Assembly (NCBI GenBank): GCA_036023115.1
Contig: JAYKKT010000055.1
Coordinates: forward strand, 9,259,001-9,323,000
Direction: 5' to 3'
Length of the DNA stretch: 64,000 bases
From: Brasenia schreberi
Lineage: Eukaryota > Streptophyta > Magnoliopsida > Nymphaeales > Cabombaceae
Shown here: piece after piece, positions 24,183-36,535 of the stretch
Numbering within the stretch: the first letter of the stretch is position 1
How the letters are laid out: each line of letters starts with the position of its first letter
Position numbers and translations under genes: made by a program
Notes under the pieces: generated by a model
Database searches by the model: none
Told to the model about the DNA's origin: nothing
What the model saw: only the letters and a program-made list of their open reading frames with translations

Positions 24183-27100
24183 ATGGCCGAGCAGCGTAAA
24201 CAGGAAAACCCCAAAATGGTTCGTCTCTGCTTTGCTAGATGGGACCAGTCTTCTTCTTTGCTGGCCTTTCTCCTTATCCTCTTTTCTGCCTCTGCACTTG
24301 CTTTTACATCAGACGTAGATGCTCTCCTTGCATTCAGGGCTTCAATCAATGACCCCATGAACCATCTTTCTACATGGAACAAGTCCTCACCACAACACCC
24401 ATGTAACTGGACAGGCATCTCATGCACTCAAGGCTCACTGTCAGTAGCTTCAATAGATTTTCAATCATTCAATCTCTCCGGTGAGTTCTCCCCTTTAATC
24501 TGTCATATTTCCTCACTGAAATATCTCAACCTTGCAAACAATTACTTCGACCAGCCAATCCCTTTAATGATGTCCCAATGCGAAGGCTTAAAGGCTCTCA
24601 ACCTGAGCAACAATCTCATCTGGGGCACTCTACCGGACCAGCTTTATCTCTTCACCAATTTGGAGGAGTTGGATGTGAGCAAAAACCACCTTGAAGGGCA
24701 GATACCCTTGAGCCTGGGGTCACTGGACAGCCTAAAACTGCTGAACTTAGCTGGTAATTCTTTTACTGGCAACGTGCACTCTTCCATCTTCAGAAATCTG
24801 ACCGACCTCGAGGTTCTTGATCTGTCTGAGAATCCTCTTCTCTCAAGTGAGATACCTCCAGACCTTAAAATGGTCAAGAATTTGAAGAAGCTTTTCCTGC
24901 AAAAATCAAACTTTTATGGTGATTTTCCTGATTTTCTAGGAGACTTGCCGGGATTAGAGGTGATAGATGTGTCTCAGAATCATTTAACAGGGATGCTGCC
25001 ACTGAGTCTAGGAAATGTTAGCAAGTTGATGTCTCTTGAAGTGTCCATCAATAGACTTCTTGGGCCTATTCCTCCTGGACTCTGCCATGGGAACAGCTTG
25101 ACAAATCTTGGTCTTCAAACAAATTCGTTTAATGGGTCGGTTCCTATTTCACTTGCACGATGCCGTACTCTTGAGAGTTTTCAAATTCAGAACAATCGAT
25201 TTGATGGGGATTTCCCGATGGGGTTATGGAATTTGCCTAAACTGAAGTTGATTAGAGTTGAGAGTAATAAGCTACAAGGAACCTTTCCAGCTTCTGTTAC
25301 ATTTGGTGCTAATCTTGAACAAATCCAGATTGACAATAATAGCTTCACTGGTGCAATTCCGAAGAGCCTCGGTGTGATTCCTAATCTGTATAGGATCTCT
25401 GCTTCTCGTAATAGGTTTTATGGGGAACTCCCTGAAAACTTTTGTGGCTCCCCTGCGTTGAGTATAATCAATCTCAGCTGCAATTCGCTTTCTGGGAGAG
25501 TACCAGAGTTTGTTCGTTGTGAGAAGCTGGTTTCACTCTCTTTGTCTAGTAATAATTTCTCCGGAAGAATTCCAGCTTCTTTAGCTTCGCTTTCGGTATT
25601 AACTTACATTGATTTGTCTTCAAACAACCTGAGTGGTGCGATCCCTCCTCAACTTCAGAATTTGAAGCTTGCTTTGTTCAATGTGTCCTTCAACAGGTTA
25701 TCTGGTGAAGTTCCACTCTCACTCATCTCTGGCCTACCTGCTTCATTTATGCAGGGTAATCCTGATCTATGTGGCCCGGGACTGCCTGGAACATGCAAAC
25801 CTGAGAGTGAGAATGCATCTTCTTGGCCGACTAGGCTAATACTTGTATTCGTGCTTGTTTCTTTCTTTGCACTCCTAACAATTGCTACTGCCATATCTAT
25901 TCTTGTATATCATTATAGAAAGGCTTCCGAGTTTTGGATATGGAAGTCGTTGTTTCTTCATCATCTTGGTGTTAGTGAGCATGATCTGCTCTTGGGAATT
26001 GAGGATAAAAACATGATTGGAAATGGGTCTTTTGGCAAGGTTTATGAAGTTAGACTTCCTAGTGGTGATCTCGTTGCAGTGAAGGAGTTGTCGAAGAGAG
26101 GTGTTTTTTCTGCTAAAAAACTGAAAACTGGGATTGAGACATTACATAAGATCAGGCACAAGAATATTGTAAAGCTACTGGGTTGTTGCCACTCGAAGGA
26201 ATCAATTCTTCTGGTTTATGAGTATCTGCATAATGGAAGCTTGCTTGATGCAATGTGCCGGCCCAATTCGGTGATAGACTGGAGTTTTAGGCTTCAAAGT
26301 GCAGTGGGGGCAGCTGAGGGACTGGTTTACCTTCACAATGATTGCTCTCCTCCTTTGCTTCATAGAAATATGAAATCCAGCAATATTCTTTTGGATATGG
26401 AACTCAGAACGAAGCTTATTGATTTTGGACTTGATCTAATTGTTGGGGAATCTACATATAATTCATCAATGGATTCGGCATTGGGTTCCCAATATTATAG
26501 AGCACCAGGTATGGGAAATTTTCTGAAAACTGTACTTTCATATATTTGTTTTTAATACATTTTAATATAATTGATGTCTCAATAGCATCCTAAGTGATTT
26601 TGGGATCAAGTATAATTTGCATTATTCTGTATGAACATATATTGAAAAATTTTCTTGTGGTTTTCTGAACGGCTGAAATCTTTTTGTTCAAATAACTTGT
26701 CTTGCTGATATCTGATAGAAGTTGTTTCTAAATATGACTCATCTACCTTGGAGTGTGATACTGTAAGTTTTACGAAGATGAAAGCAAGCAATTTAGTTCT
26801 TAGGCCTTGAAACAGCTTTACGATGCAGATGCATCCGACTATATGAATAACTTTTCAAAACAATTACCTTGAGGATTAATCGATCTGTTATGGTGCAAAC
26901 CAAGTATCATTTTTGTACATGTCACTGACTATACTAATTCCATCTTAGCCTTTCGCATGCTCACTAGATGCAGCCACAAATGCAATAAAGTTCATTCTTA
27001 ATCTCTTATTTGGTTAACAGAACATGGATGCAGCAAGAAGGCTACCGACTTGATGGATGTATACAGTTTCGGTGTTGTGCTGTTGGAGCTAATAACTGGC

Positions 27101-27379
27101 AGACAGTCTGAGCAGGTGGCGTCTGGTGAAACAATTGATGTAGTAAAGTGGGTACGTCGAAAGATCAACACCAACAATGGCCATTTCCATGTTTTGGATG
27201 CAAGTATCAGAACTCTCTCGGCGCAGCGGATGTTTGGGGCTTTAGACTTGGCACTCCGGTGTACGTCTGTCATTCCTGAGAGAAGACCTACGATTCTGGA
27301 GGTCCTCAAAGAGCTTCAGCTCCTAGCTTCTGACCACAGAGCTACTGATGTACTCTGTCCTCAAAGCACAAGTTGTTGA
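24183..27379 (+). CDS. LRR receptor-like pseudokinase (At5g06940-like, subfamily XI)
   Basis: Exons 24183-26508 and 27021-27379 (intron 512 bp, GTATGG..TTAACAG) encode 894 residues. Order: signal peptide (residues 1-41, LLAFLLILFSASALAF); an LRRNT domain (DALLAFRASINDP..CNWTGISC); about 20 leucine-rich repeats; GLPASFMQGNPDLCGPGLPG; a membrane helix around 549-572; and a kinase domain from about 610. The Gly-rich loop GNGSFGKVY and VAVK Lys634 are present and DFG (Asp747) is intact. The catalytic-loop HRD is HRN (Asn729) and the helix-C Glu position appears to be Gly (TGIETL versus AEVETL). The close match to At5g06940, also HRN and annotated 'probably inactive', suggests a conserved signalling pseudokinase at the plasma membrane. 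Exon 2 supplies GLU of APE, DVYSFGVVLLEL and the C-lobe. ATG at 24216 (MVRLCF) is an alternative start. Confidence 0.95.
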
Positions 27380-27649
27380 AGATGCGCTCACTGCATGATT
27401 ATCAATTAGTTTTAGATAGTACAGTAAGTAAAGTGCTAGATTAATGTAAAGCATGTATTGAATGGTCAATTTGTTGATGTAATTATGATGAGACTTGAAT
27501 TTTGAAGTTGATTTCTTGTTGGAACAATTTTCCAGTGCTGAGTTCTCTGAATGCATTAGTTATCAGTGTCTTGCAAAAATATTGTGCATCTGAAAAGAAA
27601 AAAAAGAAGGAAATTAGTTGAGTGTGAAGTATACCACCCCTAGTATCTA

Positions 27650-27805
27650 GAAGCCCAAAGGACCCCAGCTAATCTGGTTCAGGCTCCATCGGTCCAATGT
27701 GGAGATAAAGCTCTTGCAGCGCTGGTTTGCTCCGTTCACAACACTCGAACTTGAGACCTTGCTTAAGGGGAACAAGGGCCGAACCACTTGAACCAACCAA
27801 CCTTT
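27650..27805 (-). repeat. tRNA-derived SINE-like element
   Basis: On the minus strand GGTTCAAGTGGTTCGGCCC (box A-like) is followed by GGTCTCAAGTTCGAGTG (box B-like), then a non-tRNA body. It lies 270 bases beyond the receptor-kinase stop. Borders are approximate. Confidence 0.5.
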
Positions 27806-28639
27806 TGTGTGTATGAGTATCATTTCATTAAGCACATGATTTCAGAATACAAAGGTTCCTGTTCTTTGCAAAAGTTTTGGTTATCATGACACAGTGTCCA
27901 TTTGATGATGTTTCTCAACTCAGCTAGATTTGGCTTATTGAGACCATCGTTCCCGATTGGTCTGTGTTTCCCGACTGATCCAAAGTCTGCTTTGAATGCA
28001 AAAAATGGCTTAGATGGACTGCAGGGTCTAGATAGTGGCACTTAACTTGATTGTTGTGTTTTTTTGGGACAATGGGATGCTGAAACCTTACACACACAAG
28101 CACACCCTGTAATTCCAACTCACCAGCTGCGTCATGGGAGTCGGAGAGCACTGAGAATGGAGCTAATACTCTGTGTGCTCCACGCCTATGTTATGAGGCC
28201 TGTTTTAGTAATGGGTCCAGAATTGTACCTGACCCAAACCCATGGATCTAACAAATGGGGTTGGGTGGGCTCTAAATTTAAAGCAGGCCGACTCAAAAAA
28301 CTCGTCAACTCTGAAGACAGTGATGGACACAAAGTGGTCCACAGATGCAATTTATGGGGAGGCTGGATGATCGGAAGCTGCAGAAAGCAATCAAGCGTGC
28401 ATATTGGCGCAAGCTTTCATTGCTTATGCTGAAAATTTCAGTATTTCAGTTCCAGAAAACCAACATTCAAACGCAATGTTCTTCACATTTGTGAAGGCAA
28501 GATGGGAGCGAGTTAAAAGACATTCCCTGATTGTATTAAATGGGTGAAATTCAGGTATATCATTGCACATCATAAATGCAATTGAATTTTGGACCAACAG
28601 CTTTTGAATGCCATGTGGTAGAGAGTAAGAAAATGACCT
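27806..28639. other. Spacer downstream of the receptor kinase
   Basis: No coding or repeat identity was recognised on either strand. Confidence 0.4.
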
Positions 28640-29900
28640 CAGCTTTTGATTCTCGTTGCCACAAGGGGTATGCATTATCTTCACTGGATTTTGTGTGCTT
28701 GAATGGAGTACAGAGAATATGTTTTATGTGACTCTAGATAATGCATCTTCCAATGATATTGCTCTTGCTTTTATAAAGGAAAAGCTAAATGCTTGGAAAA
28801 AGGTTGTCTTGAGTGGGGAAGTAATGCATTTTAGATGTTCCGCTCATATACTCAATCTAATTGTGTACGAGGGTACGAAAGATCTTGATACATCTATTCA
28901 TAGCATCTATAATGCAGTCAAATATGTGAGGACTTGCCTATCATGGTTGAAGACATTTAGGATGTGTGTTGAGGTAGAGAAGCTTCCCATTAGTGCTCTT
29001 GTATCACTTGATGTTAAGACTAGATGCACTTCCATAATGTTGAAATCAATGTTAAAATTTAAACAAGTAGTTGAAAGAAGATGATGAACATCTTCTTTTT
29101 TATCTCATAGAGGTTGACAAATGGATTGAGATTATGCTAGCATTTTCGTAAAGTTTCGAGCTATTTTTAATGAGATGACTTTGAGACTTTCAACCTATAT
29201 CTATATCACTATCAACGTTTTCTTGTATGAGATTGTTTCACTTCATTTTGTATTGTATGAATTGCATGATACAAATAGATGATATTGTGAAGACCATAAT
29301 TATGAGAATGAGAATTTTTTTTGATAAATATTAGAAAAACATAATAAGATTAATGCTCGATTATTTGTATTTATTGTGCTTGACTCTGAATATAAACTAG
29401 AATTTCTTTTATAGGGAATGCCGTGTATGAAAAAGAAGCGAGTTCACAGTTGTGTGCACGAGTGTGAGCTTTAATCAATTTCTATCAAGACAAAGATGAC
29501 ACATCACAAGGTTTGAGCTCTTTGCCAACAAACCAACAAGGTAATATTGCATAAGATTCTCGTCATCGTATGAATATGTTTAGACAACATATTAGAAATA
29601 AGGATGAAGTTAAATATAAGTTGGAGGTTTAGAAATACTTGGAAAGTACAATTGAAGAGAATATGATGATTTTAATATATTAAGTTGGCGGGAATCAAAT
29701 TTTAGTAGATATAAAATACTAAGAATAATAACATGTAATGTTCTTGCTATTCCTATCTTTTATGTTTCTCATAATCAACCTTTAGTACTGGTGGTAGGAT
29801 GCTTGATCCAGTTAGGAGCTCTCTTACTCTTAAAATTGCAGAAGTCCTTATTTGTGCAAAGACTGGTTGCGTAATGAGCTTAAAGAAGAAGATTTTGTCG
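28640..29900 (+). mobile_element. hAT transposase remnant (RICESLEEPER-like)
   Basis: 28656-29084 reads VTLDNASSNDIALAFIKEKL, then HFRCSAHILNLIVYEGTKDLD and NAVKYVRTC, as in plant hAT transposases. Broken continuations include a FDKY-like motif near 29310, then the dimerisation tail GG.MLDPVRSSLTLKIAEVLIC at about 29790-29860. Multiple stops and frameshifts make it non-functional. The N-terminal BED finger is absent. It is in opposite orientation to the hAT remnant at 20.2-20.9 kb. Confidence 0.85.
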
Positions 29901-30818
29901 ATCAAACTGAAAATGGGAGAAAATATGAATCAGGTAAAACATCAAATTAATTACTCATTTATTTTTTCTACAATTTATGATGCTACCTTGATGGATATTT
30001 GGTTTTTGGTGTTATACTTTTATAGAGTTTTTGCTACTAGAAGCTCAAGAAGATGATACCTAATATCAAAGAATAACATAAGAAGCATCATGTACTAAGA
30101 TGTGACTTGTTATCATTGTGTAAGGTTTTCTTTTCTTTGTTTTGATATCTTCATGATATGCATTGTTTCATTTTTGTGTGTCATGTTATCCTCTAAGAAA
30201 CAAATTTTAATGAAACTCATGTAGGGATAAAAAGAAAATGCATGAATGCGATGACAGGGAGCACACAAATTGGGTGAAAGGGAGTGTGTGAATACTATTC
30301 AGCTTGTTATTGTTATTCTATATTTGTTATTTTTGTCACTTTGTGTCATGGACTTCCCGAATCTTGTTATTGTTATTTATTTGTATCATGTTATCATGTA
30401 TTTGCTGATTCTATATTTGGAGTTTATGCTTCTAGAGATGTGGAAGAACCATGATAAATCTTGATTTCTTTTGTTATAATTGTAATTTTTTCTAGTATAA
30501 CATGATTCTTTCTACTTTCTTGCTTATGTTGGCCATCATGATTTCTTCTATTATAAGCATCAAACTCTAGTGATATGTTAGTCATACATGTGATTTTTTC
30601 TGTAAATCAAGAGAAACTTGCATTCTTGGGCTTTGGCTTCCACTCATTTAAGTCAGTCTATTACTCATAATGGAATAAGAACTCCATACATTTAAGTCTT
30701 TGTTCTTTATTCTATTTGCTTCTAGTTATGGTGTTTGAGAAGATCAATCACTTTAAAGTGGTTCCATTTTATATAAAGTATGCGTACCACGAAGCTAATT
30801 CTACCTCTTGCATAATCT

Positions 30819-30877
30819 AGAGTGTGGATAAGGAAGTGGTTTTGTGGGAACCATTGAGCAAAGAGGAGTTTAGGAGA
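30819..30877 (+). other. Possible small exon (unassigned)
   Basis: Between an acceptor-like CATAATCTAG and a donor-like GAG|GTATGG lies a stretch reading VDKEVVLWEPLSKEEFRRG. It looks like real coding sequence but I do not recognise the protein and found no partner exon. Hypothesis only. Confidence 0.25.
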
Positions 30878-31141
30878 GGTATGGTTCAACTTGTTCACTA
30901 TCAGGTTATCTGCTCCTCAGTTGCTATGTTATCAATAGTGCGCTATAGCATTTTAGCAGTGCTAAAACCGATATAACGGATGACCCTTAGTGGACGACCC
31001 ACCAGGGCTGCTATAGCACTGTTAGCGTTCATTTGTTAATAACTTCATTTTGGGCAGGTTGATCCAATTGGATCGAGTCACCCGATCTAAATACAACAAA
31101 ATAACCCTAGCCTCGTCTCTAATGCACGACCTCTGTTGTCT

Positions 31142-31278
31142 CTCCCGCCTCTCACCATTGCTCCCTCTACCACCACCTGCACGGCTAACAACCATCGTTT
31201 GTCACTGCCTAAAGGTACTCATTTCTCTCTTCTCCCTCCCACCTCTCACCGCTGCTCCCTCCGCCACCACCTGCACGA
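31142..31278 (+). repeat. 43-bp dispersed direct repeat
   Basis: CTCCCGCCTCTCACCATTG..CACCTGCACGG at 31142-31184 recurs as CTCCCACCTCTCACCGCTG..CACCTGCACGA at 31236-31278, inside the inverted-repeat element. Confidence 0.8.
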
Positions 31279-31674
31279 CCACCTTAAATTTCACAGTAAA
31301 ATCTAACTTTTATAGTGAGATTCATGCTTCACCCCTTTCCCATAACATGATGAAATACATTCGATGGCTCGAGTATCTCCTTTCATTGTAGCTCAGCCAG
31401 AGCTCTCTTTGAGTCACTTCCAAAATGGATGGCCAATTAAGATTCTCCCTTGTCGAGGGCACTAGCAACAACGAAGAGGTAGAGATCTTTCATCTGGAAA
31501 GCAAGCTACACATTATATGTTCCTTTGACTTTTCTTGCTTTTTTCTTCTTCATTACTTTTTTTAGTACTCCAATAAAAAAATAAGAGGGTGATGAGATTG
31601 CTTATTGATTTTATGGTTGATCAGGTGAAGCATAAGAAGTGGGAACAAAGGAGTGAAGTAATCCTGAAGGTCTC

Positions 31675-31835
31675 CGTCTGCGCAGGCGGTTGGAGCTTCT
31701 GATAGATTACGGCATGGCCAACCCAAAAAGGTGAATCAGGTTGCAGATGTGCTGAGTCAGAAGGAGCACGGGAATATGGCGGCCTTGATTACGCAAAGTC
31801 GTTGGATGGCAAGGGTTCAGGATTTGGAGCCTCGG
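31675..31835 (+). mobile_element. Gypsy RNase H/integrase linker fragment
   Basis: It translates to RRLELLIDY..., then VNQVADVLSQKEHGNMAALI. This corresponds to the Ty3/gypsy motif RWLELLKDYD..NVVADALSRK that joins RNase H to integrase. It is short, on the opposite strand to the large gypsy at 32.4-38.6 kb, and embedded in the TIR element. Confidence 0.6.
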
Positions 31836-32256
31836 CAACTGATGGTGGGGTTTGCCGAATGCCCTCGACAGGGACCGTGGCGTGGGAGGCGAAGAGAAAG
31901 GAGGAAGACCGCTGGCAAAGTCGGCGAAGGAGGGCAGTCTGACCAGTCGGGACCAGTGACCCACTTAAGGCCCACCAGTCAAAGAGCCAAAGTAAATAGG
32001 TAAATCTACTTTCTCTTAGGTTATTTTTTTTATTTGCATCAGGGTCTTTGGCGTTTCTCTTCATTCATCATTATCAATGGCATTTGCTCTTCAACATGAA
32101 GCAAATAATCACACTAGAGCAAGTATGTGCACCACATGTTCTATGTGCATGTTCTATGTTTCTAGTTTGGTGGATGTTGAAACAATAAGAGCCAAAGTAA
32201 ATAGGCTTTAGAGAGAGGAGTGAAATATAGGCTACCTTGCTCCTACTATTTGACTC

Positions 32257-32423
32257 AAATTAGTTAAGAAGTTATTGTGTTTCTTGATATTTTTTAGAAA
32301 TTATATATATATATATATATAACTTTTTAATCGTAAATAAAAGTGTACTGCTAAATCCGCTATATCCCCGCTGCTACTATATTAAGGTTGACCGCTAACA
32401 ACCCGCTAACTGCTATTGATAAC
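32257..32423. repeat. Right terminal ~170 bp of the TIR element, left copy
   Basis: It matches 38625-38799 over its length (AAATTAGTTAAGAAGTT.., a (TA)n run, TAACTTTTTAATCGTAAATAAAAGTGTA, CTAACAACCCGCTAAC). It stops at GATAAC exactly where the gypsy LTR begins. Confidence 0.9.
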
Positions 32424-34579
32424 TGTAGACGTGAAATTTTCACTCCAAGCCTATGTAGAGACTTGGAACAAAACTCTCAACTCTACTTGATGCGCGAGCG
32501 TGCCAGCTACTTTTCTAAAAACTAGCAAAAATTAAATCTGACGGACGATTGTGGCTAAGCGGACTTTTTTAGCTTTAAACCTTCTTGAATTGATGCTTAA
32601 TGGTCAGTCTAAGCGCTTAGGGATTCCAACTAAATAGGTAAGACTTCCAAATTCACGTGAAAAGCAAAGGTGTGAGAATGGAAAATAAGTGCCCTTGATT
32701 TCAAGTTTCAAAATGACCAAGTTCTAAAAAACAGAAAACTTTGTTTTCAGGACTTGTTTTCCGAATCCTTTTGAATGCCTTTTAGACTCCAAAAATTATC
32801 AAAATTTTATAGAACTAAGATTGAGCTGAGGAGAGTTTGGGGCATCTTTCAGATTGTGATTCAGAGTTATATTGTTACAAAATTAAATATGGGAAGTGCC
32901 TCTTTTTAGGCACCCAGAATTGTTCTATCATAAAAATATAGAGACTCAAAGATGAGCCTGTATCTCGGTGCTTAGAATTCCAAATTTAATTAATTTGATA
33001 TTACTGGAAAGCTATGGATGTCAGATTTCTAATGAATCAAAATTCATCGATTTTGGACACCTACAGATAGAGTTATGGGATAAATACCCAGGCTCTGTTA
33101 CAAGAAAACTGAATGGATAGACAATTTACAAAAACTTTTCTGATTTTATACAGTTTTAATTATGATATTGCACGGGCCTAAAATTCTTGAAAATTTTACT
33201 AGGAGTGGGTCTGTATGTGTGAAAGAATGGTGCAAAGTTTTGAAACAATTGGAGCAGAAGTTCATGAATTAAAAATCAAACAATTTATATATGCAGAGAT
33301 GATGAAAACCAAATTTCAGGTTTTTAGAATCATACGTGATGCAAACTCACACAAATTAAAATTGCAATAACACAACATCACGAATTAAATTGCTGAAGAG
33401 AAATGAATTGAAATATACTTAATAGCTTAAGCATAGAGGAGATTAAAGAATATAAAGTGTTTATAGAATATAGAGAGGTAGAATCAAGAACTCAAACACA
33501 TAGAGTGCATAATCAAAAGAAAGGGAAATTTCAACATCTACTTCTATTACATCATGGGAGGAGACAAAACTCTATTAATACAACCCATTTTGAATTGAAT
33601 ATGAAGAAGATATGTTTAAGAACAAGTTAAAGCAACACTTACCCAGACTTACATAATCGATCAGCTTCCAAGGTAGTCGCCAACCCTCACTTGATCCCTT
33701 TCTCCCTTTGCTTAGTCACTCAAACTCTTTCTAAGCCTTGGCCTAGATCCTACACTCCCTTTTCTCTCTAATGCTCTTTCCTAACAACTCTCAAACTCTC
33801 AAAGTGCAGCACCCTTGATGTACTCCCCTTAAGCACTCCTAAGATGGGATTCACGCCCCACCTTTGGCCTCAATTTATAGGCCAAGGGTGGGTCTTCTAG
33901 GCCCTTCCTTGGGGTGGGTGATCCAAGGTCCAAATCCAGCCCCAAGGCCTTCCATTTCACGTAGTCAAGTGGTCCTTCATGGTCAAAGGTGGATCAACCT
34001 CATGTAGGCTAGTTTGAGTTTGAGTCATGTGCTTTTTGTCCTAGTCGTTTGGACTTGAATGTACTTGACTAGGCTTGATTCAAGGCCTTGATCATCCTCC
34101 TTGGTGGCTCGTCCTTCCTTGCTTGATGTAAACTTGGTACATGGGTTGGATGTAGCTTGATAAATCTTTGAAATCAGCCCAAGATTCAATCTGTTCTATC
34201 TTGCAAAAGTCGGCCAATCCTTATCAAAAGGTTGCATTTGATTCAAATAAGTTCTTGATTTGATTTAATACACAACTTGAGCTGCCTTGATGCTGGCCCA
34301 TTTGATTTTTTTTTTTTGACGAAGATATACTTGGACTTGGTCCACTCCCTTGCTTCCGGGCTTATCCTTCGTGAGCTCGATCCTTGCTTGAAGTGGGCCC
34401 CACCTGTTCGCCTAATTCGTTCAAACCATCCAGGCTTTGTCCCTTTAACTTTAATTTAAAACCTCTAATTTGACACATTTTAAAAGATTTAAAATCTTCA
34501 TTTTAAAGCAAAAGGTTTTAAATCATTTGGGCTTTCGAAATTGGGGTGTTTAAAAAGAATTTTATTTAGGGTGTTTACA
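32424..34579 (-). mobile_element. Ty3/gypsy LTR (2.16 kb), 3' LTR of a minus-strand element
   Basis: Minus-strand ends are TGTAAACACCC.. and ..TTCACGTCTACA. On the minus strand it is preceded by the polypurine tract AAAGAGGGGCATA (34580-34592). No coding sequence inside. A related LTR begins at 63332. Confidence 0.75.
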
Positions 34580-36117
34580 TATGCCCCTCTTTGGCATTAA
34601 TCCAAATTTATTTGGATAATGGCAAACAAGAAAAACACCATTTTTGATTTACTTTTCAAATTATTCTTGAGAATATAAATCATCCTTCATTTCCTAAAAT
34701 CTTTTTTCTCAGGCTATAGAGGAGGGGATTTTAGCTAAAGGGGACTTTACCTACATTGGGTTTTTGTCCTAAACATGATCATGCATGGACGACTTTGGAT
34801 GCATGCATGGTGTGTGATACACATGGAGTGTGAGGTTTTAGAGACTCACTTAAGAAATGAATGAGCTTGAGGAGAAGCCTATGAAGGCCGGCTGCCCTAA
34901 GTAGGATAATCCCATATCGTTTTGACATTTCAGGTTTTCAAAATTTATTTTCAAAAGGAAACTCTTTTTTGCTTTAATCAAAAGGACTTCCAATTTTTCA
35001 TATTTCTCTTTATTCGAGTTTTAATACCCACTACTTAGCAGAGGTTTTGTAGGAAATTTTGAAAAACATTTCAAAATTCCATTTCCCACATAACAAAGTC
35101 TAATTCTCAAACAAAATGAAATCCAAATAAGTAAATTCTATTCCTACCATAGGATTTTCATAGATAAAACCTTTCTCCATTGGGATAAGTTGTAGGGATT
35201 TGGGAAAGAGTTACTACGGTCCCTTCTGAAGCGTCCCATGATTTAAGGCAAAGAGATGGAAAAATGCTCTTTTTGAGCTTTGGTTTTTTCTTTTCTATCT
35301 TTTTCTTTTTCTCATTCAAAGAGAAGACCTCTTTTGGAGAAATTTTTGTATTCACTCTTTCTATTTGAAGGTAAGACCTTTTTTTGGGGGAGTTTTTATA
35401 TTATCTTTTCTTTTCTTTTTTTTCGTTCAAAGAGAAGACCTCTTTCGAAGGAAATTTTGTGTTCATTCTTTTTATTCGAAAGGAATACCTCTTTATGGAG
35501 TTTTTGTGTTCTCTTTTTCTTTTGAATTTGACAATTTTCCTTTTTGAGAGAGAAGTAAAATGGGGGGAAAGCTTATCCCTTTGGCTACTTGATTCAACCA
35601 AGATCATTCCATTTCCATTTCCTAATAGCATCTACCATTTGAAAATATTTTTGCTATATTGAATTAGGCTTCATTTTGTAAGCCAAAGATTTTTGAAATG
35701 TTACCAAACGATTTTTGAAAACTCTACTTTTCATAAAGAATCAATTCCCTCATTTAGGGTCATACAATCAATCTTGATCATTCTTTCAAGAAGTTCAAAG
35801 GAGATCTATTTTAAAAATCTTTTCGAAAGAATTTAGCATAGACCCTAGACATGATATTTTTTTAAAGTATTGGGCATTTATAGGGTCTACTAAATTTCTG
35901 CCCTCAACATCAACCAATATATATGATTGATTTTTTTGTTGCCCCTTTTATAATATGGGGACATTCTCACTTGGTCTGCCACCTTTTTGGGCCTCTTTGG
36001 GTGAATGATGTGCATGTGATGCATGACATATAAAAATGTATTCTATATGATATAATGGAGATACATGCTTTATGAGATGATGAATATATTTAGTCTTCAT
36101 GAAAAGATTTTTAGGGA
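34580..36117 (-). mobile_element. Gypsy 3' non-coding region with ~50 bp tandem repeats
   Basis: It lies between the polypurine tract and the integrase remnant. About 35325-35525 holds four imperfect units built on GAAGACCTCTTT..GGAGAAATTTTTGT(A/G)TTC..CTTTTTATTYGAA. Open frames on both strands here follow the repeat and are not believed. Confidence 0.65.
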
Positions 36118-36339
36118 CTACATCCTATATGCCCCTAGTTTGGTGGAGATGGGTCTTATGATGTCAAATACCCCTATGGTGAAGGGCCATGAGCTTACAA
36201 TAGAATGTAAGGTGGACGATGGGATAGGCATGGCATGTCCATGCACTTGACATTGATGACATTTTCTAACATAATCATGACAATCTTGCTTAAGGGTGGA
36301 CAAAAAATAATTGGCTCTAAGTATCTTCATGGCCATCAT
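36118..36339 (-). pseudogene. Gypsy integrase fragment (zinc finger and start of core)
   Basis: It reads YFLSTLKQDCHDYVRKCHQCQVHGH, the HHCC finger end (C..CHQC), followed by WPFTIGVFDIIRPI, which corresponds to the WPF..WGIDxIGPI motif of the core with its key Asp retained. It ends at a stop before the remaining catalytic residues. Confidence 0.8.
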
Positions 36340-36535
36340 GTTTGCATTGACATGGCCTCCACATCGTGGAACTCATGCATTATGGTCTTAGCCTCATCAA
36401 GGTCTACACATCTCAACAAGATGCCGGTAAAACTCTTTTTGTGAAGAATCCCTCCCAAAATCACATATCGGGTTGAAATTTTTCGAATAAAAGTTTTATC
36501 TTTAGAAGAAGCGAATTCAGGAAATCTTCTGTTTT

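Noticed and set aside
24164..24427. Antisense ORF over the receptor-kinase start
   Set aside because: It is a shadow of the sense coding frame with no recognisable domain.
31707..32064. Long overlapping ORFs on both strands
   Set aside because: The plus-strand frame contains a gypsy linker motif and then loses meaning; the minus-strand frames are shadows in GC-richer DNA.
35280..35662. Overlapping Phe/Lys-rich ORFs on both strands
   Set aside because: They follow the tandem repeats of the gypsy 3' region; no conserved motif, and frames open on both strands by composition.
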